A stretch of DNA of 64,000 nt from NCBI RefSeq assembly GCF_051027545.1, contig NZ_CP194902.1, positions 558,001 to 622,000 on the forward strand, in the 5' to 3' direction. Below, in pieces: positions 24,156 to 33,098 of the stretch. Made by a program: the position numbers and the translations under genes. Under the pieces are notes generated by a model, which ran no database searches, was not told where the DNA came from, and saw nothing but the letters and a program-made list of their open reading frames with translations. Each line of letters begins with the position of its first letter. The first letter of the stretch is position 1. The stretch comes from Methylocaldum sp002005105 (lineage in GTDB: Bacteria > Pseudomonadota > Gammaproteobacteria > Methylococcales > Methylococcaceae).

Positions 24156-25718
24156 ATGAAAATCAAAGTCTCCCGAGCACTCGTTAGCGTGTCAGACAAA
24201 TCCGGACTTGTGGAATTCTGCCGAGGACTGGCTGACCTTGGAATCGAGATCCTGTCATCGGGCGGGACAGCCGCGCTTTTGCGCGAAAACGGCATCGCGG
24301 CAGTGGAAGTATCCGATTACACCGGCTTTCCCGAAATGATGGGAGGACGAATCAAGACCCTGCACCCCAAGATCCATGGCGGTATTCTCGGGCGCCGCGG
24401 GATCGACGAGAATGTGATGGCGCAACACGGCGTTTCCGCCATCGATTTGGTGGTCGTCAATCTTTATCCCTTTGAGCAAACCATTGCCAAACCGGGCTGC
24501 GAACTCGCCGACGCCATCGAAAACATCGACATCGGCGGTCCCGCCATGATTCGTGCGGCCGCCAAGAATCATGAATCGGTGGGCGTAATCGTCGACCCGA
24601 CCGATTACCCCGAGGTTCTCGGGGAACTTCAAGCGCAAGCCGGCTGTCTGTCCGATGACATGCGATTCAAGCTGGCGATCAAAAGTTTCCGGCATACCGC
24701 TGCCTATGATAGCGCCATTGCGGCTTATCTCGGTAAGGCCGAAGACTCGGACACATTCCCGGACCCGCTCGTGATGCGTTTCCGCAAAGCCCAAGCGATG
24801 CGCTACGGGGAAAATCCGCACCAAAAAGCGGCATTCTACGTTGTACCCGGCGTGCCCAGCGGCACCGTCGCTGCGGCGAAACAGCTTCAGGGCAAGGAAC
24901 TGTCCTACAACAATATCGCCGACGCGGATGCGGCGCTCGAATGCGTCAAGACTTTCGACGACTCGCCTGCCTGCGTCATCGTCAAGCATGCCAATCCATG
25001 CGGCGTCGCGCAGGGCAAGACACTGATGGAGGCTTACGACCGCGCCTACGCCACCGACCCAACCTCCGCGTTCGGCGGCATCATCGCCTTTAATCAAGCG
25101 CTGGATGTGCAAACCGCCCGCGCCATCATCGAAAGACAGTTCGTGGAAGTGATCATCGCTCCCCGGCTGGGCGAGGGTACGCTTCAAGTGCTCAGCGGAA
25201 AAGCCAACGTACGGGTTTTGGAATCCGGTCCTTGGGCTAGCGCTCCCGCGCCGGAATGGGATTTCAAACGCGTATCCGGTGGTCTCCTGGTACAAGACCG
25301 CGACCTGGGCGTTGTTGCTCGGGAAGATTTGCGTATCGTCACCCAGCGCGCCCCAACCGAAGACGAAATGGCCGATCTCTTGTTTGCTTGGAAAGTGGTC
25401 AAGTACGTCAAGTCCAACGCCATCGTGTATTGCAAGAACCGCCAAACCATCGGCATAGGTGCGGGACAAATGAGCCGCGTCTATTCGGCGCGCATCGCGG
25501 CGATCAAGGCCGCGGACGAAGGACTTGCCGTTCAAGGCTCGGTTATGGCTTCGGACGCTTACTTCCCGTTCCGCGACGGGGTGGATTCGGCCGCCGCGGC
25601 CGGGATCACCGCCGTCATTCAGCCGGGCGGCTCGATACGCGACCCGGAAGTGATCGCGGCCGCCGACGAACACGGCATGGCCATGGTCTTTACCGGCACG
25701 CGGCATTTTCGCCACTAA
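24156..25718 (+). CDS. purH: Bifunctional AICAR formyltransferase / IMP cyclohydrolase
   Basis: A 520-residue enzyme for the last two steps of purine synthesis. The N-terminal IMP cyclohydrolase domain (1-200) shows ALVSVSDKSGLVEFC and GGRIKTLHPKIHGGIL; the C-terminal formyltransferase domain carries RYGENPHQKAAFY, VIVKHANPCGVA and DPTSAFGGIIAFN, with the catalytic Lys-His of KHANP. Length is typical. It follows fis by 36 bp and may be read from the same transcript. A Fe-S protein gene follows after 26 bp. Confidence 0.97.
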   Translation: MKIKVSRALVSVSDKSGLVEFCRGLADLGIEILSSGGTAALLRENGIAAVEVSDYTGFPEMMGGRIKTLHPKIHGGILGRRGIDENVMAQHGVSAIDLVVVNLYPFEQTIAKPGCELADAIENIDIGGPAMIRAAAKNHESVGVIVDPTDYPEVLGELQAQAGCLSDDMRFKLAIKSFRHTAAYDSAIAAYLGKAEDSDTFPDPLVMRFRKAQAMRYGENPHQKAAFYVVPGVPSGTVAAAKQLQGKELSYNNIADADAALECVKTFDDSPACVIVKHANPCGVAQGKTLMEAYDRAYATDPTSAFGGIIAFNQALDVQTARAIIERQFVEVIIAPRLGEGTLQVLSGKANVRVLESGPWASAPAPEWDFKRVSGGLLVQDRDLGVVAREDLRIVTQRAPTEDEMADLLFAWKVVKYVKSNAIVYCKNRQTIGIGAGQMSRVYSARIAAIKAADEGLAVQGSVMASDAYFPFRDGVDSAAAAGITAVIQPGGSIRDPEVIAAADEHGMAMVFTGTRHFRH

Positions 25719-25744
25719 CCAGTTACAGTTTTTCTCGAACTTCT

Positions 25745-26980
25745 TTGAATCGATCCGAACGGTTTTCCGACACCGACCTCTGCGTCAAATGCGGGCTGTG
25801 CCTGCCCCATTGCCCTACCTACAACAAAACTCTGGACGAGAACGAATCCCCGCGCGGACGCATCGCCCTGATCCAGGGCTGGGCACAAGGATCACTCGCT
25901 GCGACGCCGGAATTGGTAAGTCACATCGATAATTGCCTCTTGTGCCGATCCTGCGAGGCGGTCTGTCCGGCCTATGTTCCGTACGGCAGCCTCGTCGATC
26001 GGTTTCGCGGCGAAACCGGCGAGGTGGGAAAAACCACATCGGCTCGCATCAAGTCCGCCGGGATCAAGATTGCGCTGACCAATAAGCGCGCTTCCCGCTG
26101 GGTGGAACGCCTGGTAGAAAAATCGGGACGCGAGAGCAAAGGACTGCTACAAAAGACGGGCTTGCTGAAAGCACTGGGACTGTCCCAATTCGACGCGGGA
26201 CTTCCGGATATATCCACTTCGGTACGCTGGAACGACTTTTATCCCGCACAAGGCCAGAACGAGCGTGGCCGGGTCGCCCTGTTTCTCGGCTGTACGGCAA
26301 ACCTTCTGGATGCCGAGACCGTCTCTTCAACTCTGCTTGTACTGAACCGGCTCGGCGTCGGCGTTCGGGTGCCGGACACGCAGGTATGTTGCGGGGCGCT
26401 GCATCATCATGCCGGCGATCAGGCTTCAGCGCGAAAGCTCATGGATCGCAATCTGGCCGCTTTTAATTTGTCCGACGCGGACACCATCATCACCATCGCG
26501 AGCGGCTGCGGTGCGATGCTGCGCGACTATCGGCAATTGGAAGCCACAGCCGATCTTGCCAAGCGCGTCAAGGACATCAGCCAGTTCCTTGCAGAACTCT
26601 CCTGGCCCGACAACATCGAGTTCAAACCCCTGGCCGCCAAGGTTTGCGTGCATACCCCGTGCACCCTGAAGAACGTGTTGCGGGCGGAACGTCACGGCGC
26701 CGACCTGCTCCACCGCATACCGTCCCTCGACGTAGCATCCCTACCCAACTCCCAGCGCTGCTGCGGTGCCGCGGGCAGTTATATGCTGGAACACCCTGAA
26801 ATGGCTAAAGACCTGCGGGACGATGTACTCGAATCGGTGACGGCTATCAAACCTGATTTCCTGGCGACATCCAATCCGGGTTGCGCAGTGCATTTAAGAG
26901 CCGGCTTTAAGCAGAGAGGGCTGGGCCATATCGAAGTACTGCATCCGGTCACGCTACTCGCGCGGCAGCTCGTTCGATAA
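25745..26980 (+). CDS. glcF: (Fe-S)-binding protein, glycolate oxidase GlcF-like
   Basis: A 411-residue cytoplasmic iron-sulfur protein. Two [4Fe-4S] motifs (CVKCGLCLPHCP near residue 13 and CLLCRSCEAVCP near 65) precede two CCG domains (QVCCGALHHHAG and QRCCGAAGSYML). This is the layout of GlcF, which passes electrons from glycolate oxidation to the respiratory chain. The partner subunits GlcD and GlcE are not nearby. There is no in-frame ATG after purH; the TTG at 25745 is the only start that keeps the whole first cluster motif. A strong terminator follows at once. A lactate/glycolate dehydrogenase function is likely but the exact substrate is unproven. Confidence 0.82.
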   Translation: MNRSERFSDTDLCVKCGLCLPHCPTYNKTLDENESPRGRIALIQGWAQGSLAATPELVSHIDNCLLCRSCEAVCPAYVPYGSLVDRFRGETGEVGKTTSARIKSAGIKIALTNKRASRWVERLVEKSGRESKGLLQKTGLLKALGLSQFDAGLPDISTSVRWNDFYPAQGQNERGRVALFLGCTANLLDAETVSSTLLVLNRLGVGVRVPDTQVCCGALHHHAGDQASARKLMDRNLAAFNLSDADTIITIASGCGAMLRDYRQLEATADLAKRVKDISQFLAELSWPDNIEFKPLAAKVCVHTPCTLKNVLRAERHGADLLHRIPSLDVASLPNSQRCCGAAGSYMLEHPEMAKDLRDDVLESVTAIKPDFLATSNPGCAVHLRAGFKQRGLGHIEVLHPVTLLARQLVR

Positions 26981-27007
26981 AAAAAGCCGGCTCAGCGCCG
27001 GCTTTTT
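26981..27007. terminator. Bidirectional intrinsic terminator between glcF and speD
   Basis: AGCCGGC and GCCGGCT form a 7-bp stem with a 5-base loop, flanked by an A tract on the left and a T tract on the right, so it can end transcription from both convergent genes. Confidence 0.9.
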
Positions 27008-27049
27008 AGAGTTATGGGGTTTACGGAGTCGTGCTAGAGACCGTGATCC

Positions 27050-27844
27050 TCATCGCCGCAGTTTGTAATTTCGGCCGTAGAAGATTTCCGCCATTTCCTG
27101 CTTGAGCTGCTTCTGGATGGCGATACGCTCCTCGTCGGTCAGCGCATCTTTGTCGGTCTCGAACAGATAATTGTCGAGATGGAAGTCTTTCAGGATCATC
27201 TTGGTGTGGAAAATTTTCTCCTGATAGACGTTCACGTCGATCATCTGATACCGCTCCGCCATCGCATCCGAAATGTAGTTCTGAATGGACGTGATCTCGT
27301 GATCGTTATAATGCTTCTGGCCGCTGATATCGCGCGTGAAGCCGCGCACGCGGTAATCCATGATCACGATATCGGACTCGAAGCTGTGGATCAGATAATT
27401 GAGCGCCTTTAGCGGCGAAATCCGGCCGCAGGTGGATACGTCGATATCGGCCCGAAAGGTGCTAATGCCGCCATAGGGGTGACTTTCCGGATAAGTGTGC
27501 ACCGTGATGTGGCTTTTGTTCAGATGCGCCACCACGGATTCCGGCGCGGGACCCGGCGCCTCGATATTGGTGATGGTATCCGGCACGTGCCCTTCCGAGA
27601 TGAGCATGGTCACGCTGGCGCCCTGAGGCTCGTAATCCTGACGCGCTATGTTCAAAATTTCGGCGCCGATGATCGCATTCACATCGGTCAATATCTGCGT
27701 CAAGCGTTTGGCGTTGTACATCTCGTCGATGTACTCGATGTAACGACGCTGCTGCTGGCCCGATTTGGCATAGCAGATGTCGTAAATATTGAAGCTCAAC
27801 GATTTGGTGAGGTTATTGAAACCGTGTAACTGCAATTTTTCCAT
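27050..27844 (-). CDS. speD: S-adenosylmethionine decarboxylase proenzyme
   Basis: A 264-residue pyruvoyl enzyme that makes decarboxylated AdoMet, the aminopropyl donor for spermidine. Self-cleavage is expected between Lys-Ser-His in HLNKSHITVHTYPE (about residue 112), with the serine turned into the pyruvoyl group. GFNNLTKSLSFNIYD at the N-terminus and the HPYGGISTFRADIDVSTCG segment belong to the long E. coli-type (class 1A) enzyme rather than the short form. No speE is adjacent. It ends against the terminator shared with glcF. Confidence 0.96.
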   Translation of the reverse strand: MEKLQLHGFNNLTKSLSFNIYDICYAKSGQQQRRYIEYIDEMYNAKRLTQILTDVNAIIGAEILNIARQDYEPQGASVTMLISEGHVPDTITNIEAPGPAPESVVAHLNKSHITVHTYPESHPYGGISTFRADIDVSTCGRISPLKALNYLIHSFESDIVIMDYRVRGFTRDISGQKHYNDHEITSIQNYISDAMAERYQMIDVNVYQEKIFHTKMILKDFHLDNYLFETDKDALTDEERIAIQKQLKQEMAEIFYGRNYKLRR

Positions 27845-27959
27845 CGATCTAACGATTACCCCCGTAGTCGGTTGTAACTGCCCCTTGACCGCACGCGCTC
27901 ACGAATAAAGTGCAGGGCCGGTGCCAAAAGTTCATGAGACCGAGAAACCTGTCCATCGT

Positions 27960-28379
27960 TCACTCGACTTCGATGATTTCATAGTCGTGCGTAATCTGGG
28001 CCGTTTTCCCGAGCATAATCGATGCGGAACAATATTTCTCCGCGGAGAGTTGAACCGCTCGGTTGACCACTGCGTCGCTCAGTCCTTTGCCTTTAACGAC
28101 GAAATGCACGTGGATCCGAGTAAAAACCTTGGGATCGGTTTCCGCCCGTTCAGCTTCGAGCTGTAGCTCGCAATCCCGCACATCGTGCCGCCCTTTGCGG
28201 AGAATATGTACTACGTCGAACGCCGTACATCCCCCCATCCCTATCAGCAAGGTTTCCATCGGACGCACACCGAGATTCCGGCCGCCCGATTCCGGCGGCC
28301 CATCCATGACTACCGTGTGACCGCTGCCGGATTCAGCCAGGAACAGCGCATTTTCTACCCACTTGACGCGCGCCTTCAT
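27960..28379 (-). CDS. OsmC/Ohr family protein (YhfA-like)
   Basis: A 139-residue OsmC-fold protein. The two reactive cysteines of the family are seen in GMGGCTAFDVV and EKYCSASIML. OsmC and Ohr proteins reduce organic hydroperoxides; this one starts MKARVKWVENALF and has the GRNLGVRPMETLL segment of the YhfA/OsmC-other subgroup, whose substrate is not settled. In many gammaproteobacteria this gene lies divergent from crp, as here (118 bp), which supports orthology with YhfA. I chose the ATG at 28379 over an upstream start because of the GGGGG ribosome site. Confidence 0.85.
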   Translation of the reverse strand: MKARVKWVENALFLAESGSGHTVVMDGPPESGGRNLGVRPMETLLIGMGGCTAFDVVHILRKGRHDVRDCELQLEAERAETDPKVFTRIHVHFVVKGKGLSDAVVNRAVQLSAEKYCSASIMLGKTAQITHDYEIIEVE

Positions 28380-28497
28380 CGAAGACCCCCGAGTAAAAAT
28401 AGCCGCATACTTTATCACAATTCCCCGCCGGGCCAAGCGAAATTAATCGCTGCTAAACTTGATAGATCGCTTTCCATTCACGAGACCCGCAACGCCT

Positions 28498-29145
28498 ATG
28501 CATTCTCTCTCGAAACCGGACGAGGCTCTGGCAAATCTCCTGCCGTATTGCCATCGCCGTCGTTATCCCAACAAAACGCACATTATTCGGCCCGGAGATG
28601 CAGGAGACACGCTCTATTACATCATCGAAGGCGCGGTTACGGTCAGTCTGGCGCACAAGCCGAGCGGTGACGATATCGTACTCGCTTATCTGAACAAGGG
28701 AGAGTTTATCGGCGAAATCGGAGTATTCATGGGCTCCATGCTTCGGGATGTGACGGTCACGACCCGTGAACCGAGCCAACTTGCCGAGATAGGTTATGCT
28801 CGATTTTCTCAATTGCTCAACGGCGAACTCGCCGAACATGCCGTAGGCATTTTGAATCTCCTAGGGCGTCAGCTGTCCCGGCGGCTTTTACACACCAGCC
28901 GCAAGGTCGGCAACCTCGCATTCCTCGATGTTTCCGGTCGTATCGCGCACACCCTCATAGAGCTATGCAAGCAGCCTGAAGCACTGACGCACCCCGACGG
29001 CATGCAAATCCGCATCACCCGGCAGGAACTGGGCCGCATCGTAGGCTGCTCCAGGGAGGTTGCGGGAAGGGTTCTGAAAAACCTCGAAGAACAGGGACTC
29101 CTTTCGGCCAAAGGCAAGACGATCGTCGTCTATGGGACTCGTTAA
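28498..29145 (+). CDS. CRP-family transcriptional regulator (Vfr/Clp type)
   Basis: A 215-residue global regulator. The N-terminal cyclic-nucleotide fold contains IIRPGDAGDTLYYI and GEIGVFMGSMLRDV; the C-terminal helix-turn-helix RITRQELGRIVGCSREVA is nearly that of CRP/Vfr, so it should bind TGTGA-type sites. The cAMP phosphate site in CRP/Vfr has Arg-Ser (ERSAWV); here it is Arg-Asp (LRDVTV), which recalls Clp of Xanthomonas, a CRP homologue that responds to c-di-GMP. The ligand is therefore uncertain. Divergent from the OsmC gene. I chose the ATG at 28498 because the protein then begins MHSLSKPDEAL as in relatives. Confidence 0.9.
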   Translation: MHSLSKPDEALANLLPYCHRRRYPNKTHIIRPGDAGDTLYYIIEGAVTVSLAHKPSGDDIVLAYLNKGEFIGEIGVFMGSMLRDVTVTTREPSQLAEIGYARFSQLLNGELAEHAVGILNLLGRQLSRRLLHTSRKVGNLAFLDVSGRIAHTLIELCKQPEALTHPDGMQIRITRQELGRIVGCSREVAGRVLKNLEEQGLLSAKGKTIVVYGTR

Positions 29146-29187
29146 GCCACAGCCTGCGCTCGGAAAGATGGCCAAGGTTTAGCCCGC

Positions 29188-30822
29188 TCAGCCTGTCAGT
29201 CGGGCAACCACATCCGGCCGCGCAAGTAGAGCAGACGCTTTCCATAATCCGATACGGCGATTGCCCCGATAAGGCTGGGAAAATTCGGCACTCTCCTCAA
29301 ATGCCTTCTTGCTACCGCGATACACGATGACAACATAACCATCGGGGTGTGCGGCCAACCATTCGGACAGCGCCTTACGCGTGTGGAGCACCTTGAGCGG
29401 TTCTTTCAGCCTCCCGACGAATTGAAAATCCCCGCTGTATTTTTCCCAATGCGCAATCGATGCTCCCAGCGCTTGCAACTGGGCAAGACGAGTTCCCATA
29501 GGCCGCATGTCGTGGTGAGATCGCCCTGCCTCGATATAAATGAGATGCGCGGCCAGCACCACGCCGATCATCGCTCCCACGACTGCCCGCACCATCGTTG
29601 CCGAGTCACCGGGCCGCCATAGCAGTAGAAAAGCACCCAGTCCGATGATCAGCGCTCTCGCGATCAAGGGCGATGCTTCGGCGACGGCCACGACTGTGCT
29701 ATCGGCTTTCGGAAAGCCGAGAACACCGGCGATACCCGGAAGCAAAGCCAACGCCAGCCCCAAGCCCAATACGACCGTTCCGAATGCCCGTTGACCAAAG
29801 CGCCCGACCTGAATCGACGGATCGCCGAATACCCGGGCGAAGATCAGTGCCCAGATGGGCAGAGAAGGAAGCAGATAATGAATCTGTTTGGCGCTGACAG
29901 CCGATAACAGTATCAATACGGCTGCAACGTGAAGAATGCAGAAGCGCAATTTCAGATCCGCCTTTAGCTCGATCAGCTTGCGCCAAAGACCCGGCCAAAG
30001 AATCCATGGAAACAAAAAAATCGGCAATATGGCCGCATACCACCACCATGATCGCTTATGAGCGAAGGAATTGGCGATGCGGCCAGCCGACTGCCCCCAA
30101 AAGATGGCTTGGGCGTACTCTTCGCCCCCGGACATGCCGGCGGGAATAGCCCATGCCAAGGCAATGGCCGCGCCCAAGACGGTAGCCGCCAGAATACCGG
30201 CGTACCATCCGCCCCAGCCCGAACGCGGAACGCGCCCCATCCACCAAGGTGCCAGCAGACCGACCGGCAGTATGAGCAGCAAGATGATGGGCCCTTTGGA
30301 CAGTACCCCTCCACCGATCCCGACAGCCGTCATCAACCAGCCGAGATAGGAAGGTTCTTGAGCCGCGCGCAGAATACCCAACACGCCCAGCAAGGCAAAA
30401 AAGGCCACCAGCATGTCGTAGAGGGTCAAGGTGGTCCACATGGACCAGACCGCAAGACCGAGCAAAATCAAAGGAGCCAGGCGGGATACCGACTCCAACT
30501 CGGGCCACAGCCGGCGCGCCAAACGCTCGGTCAGAATCAGATTGGCCAAGCCGAACAAGGGACCTACCAACCGCGGCGTCCAGTCGTTGACGCCGAAGAT
30601 GAGCCAGCTCAAATGGATGATCCATTGGAAAAGAGGCGGCTTGTGACTGTACGGTTCGCCGTTCAGGGAAGGTACGAGGAAATCGCCTCGCAGCCACATC
30701 TCCCAGGCTACCGATACGGCGCGGGTTTCATCGACGGGTATAAGAGGCCTAAAGGCAAGGCCAGAGAAAACGAGAACGCACCAGAGAAGGACGTAATCCC
30801 TGGCAAACGGCCGGTATGGCAT
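29188..30822 (-). CDS. Glycosyltransferase family 39 / ArnT-like integral membrane protein
   Basis: A 544-residue polytopic membrane protein with about 11-12 helices. The first periplasmic loop has the catalytic acidic residues seen in this fold: PLIPVDETRAVSVAWEMW, followed by GEPYSHKPPLFQWI. These match the ArnT/PMT group, which transfers a sugar from an undecaprenyl-phosphate carrier to lipid A or protein. The C-terminal 100 residues form a soluble periplasmic domain. Substrate is unknown. Start chosen at the ATG 30822 (MPYRPFARDYVLLW), since the longer TTG frame adds only a polar tail. It converges on the CRP-family gene and has no partner genes. Confidence 0.85.
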   Translation of the reverse strand: MPYRPFARDYVLLWCVLVFSGLAFRPLIPVDETRAVSVAWEMWLRGDFLVPSLNGEPYSHKPPLFQWIIHLSWLIFGVNDWTPRLVGPLFGLANLILTERLARRLWPELESVSRLAPLILLGLAVWSMWTTLTLYDMLVAFFALLGVLGILRAAQEPSYLGWLMTAVGIGGGVLSKGPIILLLILPVGLLAPWWMGRVPRSGWGGWYAGILAATVLGAAIALAWAIPAGMSGGEEYAQAIFWGQSAGRIANSFAHKRSWWWYAAILPIFLFPWILWPGLWRKLIELKADLKLRFCILHVAAVLILLSAVSAKQIHYLLPSLPIWALIFARVFGDPSIQVGRFGQRAFGTVVLGLGLALALLPGIAGVLGFPKADSTVVAVAEASPLIARALIIGLGAFLLLWRPGDSATMVRAVVGAMIGVVLAAHLIYIEAGRSHHDMRPMGTRLAQLQALGASIAHWEKYSGDFQFVGRLKEPLKVLHTRKALSEWLAAHPDGYVVIVYRGSKKAFEESAEFSQPYRGNRRIGLWKASALLARPDVVARLTG

Positions 30823-31002
30823 AGACGTCGTTGTTATGGATTCACTTTCGTTACGAAAAACCGGCGCCCCCAAAGCACCGGCGCCTGAGCCTGTTCATCC
30901 TACTCTACGGCAAGCTGCGGATATCGGTTAAAAGACAAAACAACGAGCGGGGCAACTTACGTCGCCCTCGCCCTGCCTTCATTATAAGGATTTGTATATT
31001 CG

Positions 31003-33048
31003 CTAAGCCGCTTCAACGATGCCGTTGTGCCTTAGCAGGGCATCGATCGTCGGCTCGCGGCCGCGGAAGGCGGTGAAAAGCTCCATGGCCTTGCGGCTGC
31101 CGCCTTGCTCGAGGATATTTTCCAAGAACGAGCGGCCTACGTCCGGCGCAAAAATGCCTTCTTCCTCGAACAGCGAGAAAGCGTCGCTGGACAAGACTTC
31201 CGCCCATTTGTAGCTGTAATAGCCCGCCGCATAGCCCCCACCGAAGATGTGCGAGAAACTGTGCGGGAACCGGTTGAAAGGCGGCGGGACAAATACCGCC
31301 ACCTGCTTTCTGACGTCGTCGAGTATCGGATAAATCCGGCCACCCCGGCTCGGATCGTATTCCAAATGAATGCGGAAATCGAACACACTGAATTCGAGCT
31401 GGCGGACCATCTGCATGCCCGACTGGAAATTGCGGGCTGCGATCATCTTGTCAAGCAAATCTTCCGGCAAAGGCTCGCCGGTCCGATAGTGGCCCGATAT
31501 GAGTCCCAGCGCATCGGGTTCCCAGCAAAAGTTTTCCATGAACTGGCTCGGCAGTTCCACGGCGTCCCATTCCACGCCGTGGATGCCGGAAACACCCAGG
31601 TAATCGACCTTGGTCAGCATATGGTGCAAGCCATGACCGAATTCATGGAATAAGGTCAACACCTCGTCATGCCGCAACAAGGACGGCTCGCCATTGGTCG
31701 GAGGCGTGAAATTACAAGTCAGATACGCGATCGGGTGCTGTATCTTTTGGCCGATTCTGCGCCGGGTGACGCATTCGTCCATCCAGGCTCCGCCACGTTT
31801 CTTCGGCCGCGCATAAAGATCCAGATAGAAACCGCCCAACAAATCGCCCGAGCGGCCAAGGATTTCATAAAACCTGACGTCCGGATGCCAAACATCCACC
31901 CCGGATTTTTCCCGGATTTGAAGCCCGTACAAGCGTTCGACCACGCCGAACATCCCGGGAACAACCCGATTGACGGGGAAATAGGTTCGAATCTCTTCTT
32001 CGGACAAGGCGAATTTATGCTGCCTAAGCTTCTCTGAATAATAAGTCAGATCCCAAGATTCCAGCGTTTCTTGACCATGCTCTTGGCTTGCGAAGTTTTT
32101 CAGCTCTTCGAGATCTCGTCTCGCCTGAGGCAAGCTGCGGCGCGCCAGATCGTTCAGAAAATGCATCACCTCATCGGTCGAGGGCGCCATTTTGGTGGCA
32201 AGCGACAATTCCGCATAGTTCGAGAATCCGAGAAGCCGCGCCTCTTCATGGCGCAAGGCGAGAATCCTCTCCATGACTTCGGAGTTGTCCCAGCGTCCGG
32301 CATCAGGACCTTGATCGGACGCGCGAGTGTTGTAGGCGGTGTAGAACTCGCGGCGCAAATCCCGATCGTCCGCATAAGTCATCACGGCAATATAAGACGG
32401 GAATTCCAGACTGAACAGCCAACCTCTCTTACCCTGCGCCGCAGCTGCTTGGCGCGCCATCGCAACCGCCGACTCGGGTAATCCGCTCAGCAGCTTTTCA
32501 TCCTCGATGTGCTTGCTCCAGGCATGCGTCGCGTCGAGCACGTTATCCTGAAATTGACTGGCGAGTTTGGAGAGTTCTTGGGCAATGGCCTTGAAGCGGG
32601 ACTTTTTCTCCGGAGTCAATTCAACGCCGGACAGACGAAAATCCCTGAGCGCATTTTCAAGGATCTTCTTTTGCGCGGTATCCAATTCGGTTGCACCCGG
32701 GCTTTCGGCAAGCCCGCGGTAAGCCGCGTACAATTCCTCGTTTTGGCCGATTTCCGTCCCGTATTCGCTCAACAGCGGCAGACACGCGTTGTAGGCCTCT
32801 CTAAGCTCGTCGCTGTTCACCACGGCATTCATGTGGCTTACCGGAGACCAGGCTTTGTTTAGCCGGTCATCCAAGTCTTCCAACGGCTCTACCAGGTGTT
32901 CCCAGGTATCTGTTTTTCCATGTTCAAGCAATTTCGCGATAGCAGCACGGTTTTCTTCCAATATCCGTTCGACAGCCGGCACGACATGCTCCGCTTTGAT
33001 ACGCGAAAACGGCGGAAGACCATCCATATCAAGTAATGGGTTGCTCAT
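31003..33048 (-). CDS. prlC: Oligopeptidase A
   Basis: A 681-residue cytoplasmic M3 zinc metallopeptidase that degrades short peptides, including cleaved signal peptides. The zinc site is LFHEFGHGLHHML (HExxH, with a third ligand Glu in GVEWDAVELPSQ downstream). N-terminal MSNPLLDMDGLPPFSRI is typical of gammaproteobacterial OpdA. Full length and intact. It lies 50 bp from the HDOD gene upstream and is likely its own transcription unit. Confidence 0.95.
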   Translation of the reverse strand: MSNPLLDMDGLPPFSRIKAEHVVPAVERILEENRAAIAKLLEHGKTDTWEHLVEPLEDLDDRLNKAWSPVSHMNAVVNSDELREAYNACLPLLSEYGTEIGQNEELYAAYRGLAESPGATELDTAQKKILENALRDFRLSGVELTPEKKSRFKAIAQELSKLASQFQDNVLDATHAWSKHIEDEKLLSGLPESAVAMARQAAAAQGKRGWLFSLEFPSYIAVMTYADDRDLRREFYTAYNTRASDQGPDAGRWDNSEVMERILALRHEEARLLGFSNYAELSLATKMAPSTDEVMHFLNDLARRSLPQARRDLEELKNFASQEHGQETLESWDLTYYSEKLRQHKFALSEEEIRTYFPVNRVVPGMFGVVERLYGLQIREKSGVDVWHPDVRFYEILGRSGDLLGGFYLDLYARPKKRGGAWMDECVTRRRIGQKIQHPIAYLTCNFTPPTNGEPSLLRHDEVLTLFHEFGHGLHHMLTKVDYLGVSGIHGVEWDAVELPSQFMENFCWEPDALGLISGHYRTGEPLPEDLLDKMIAARNFQSGMQMVRQLEFSVFDFRIHLEYDPSRGGRIYPILDDVRKQVAVFVPPPFNRFPHSFSHIFGGGYAAGYYSYKWAEVLSSDAFSLFEEEGIFAPDVGRSFLENILEQGGSRKAMELFTAFRGREPTIDALLRHNGIVEAA

Positions 33049-33098
33049 AAACTCAAAAAAACCAAATGGAAATATACGTTGGACGGAATACGGCCACG

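Noticed and set aside
24255..25715. A 486-codon frame antisense to purH
   Set aside because: No recognisable domains; purH is intact on the other strand.
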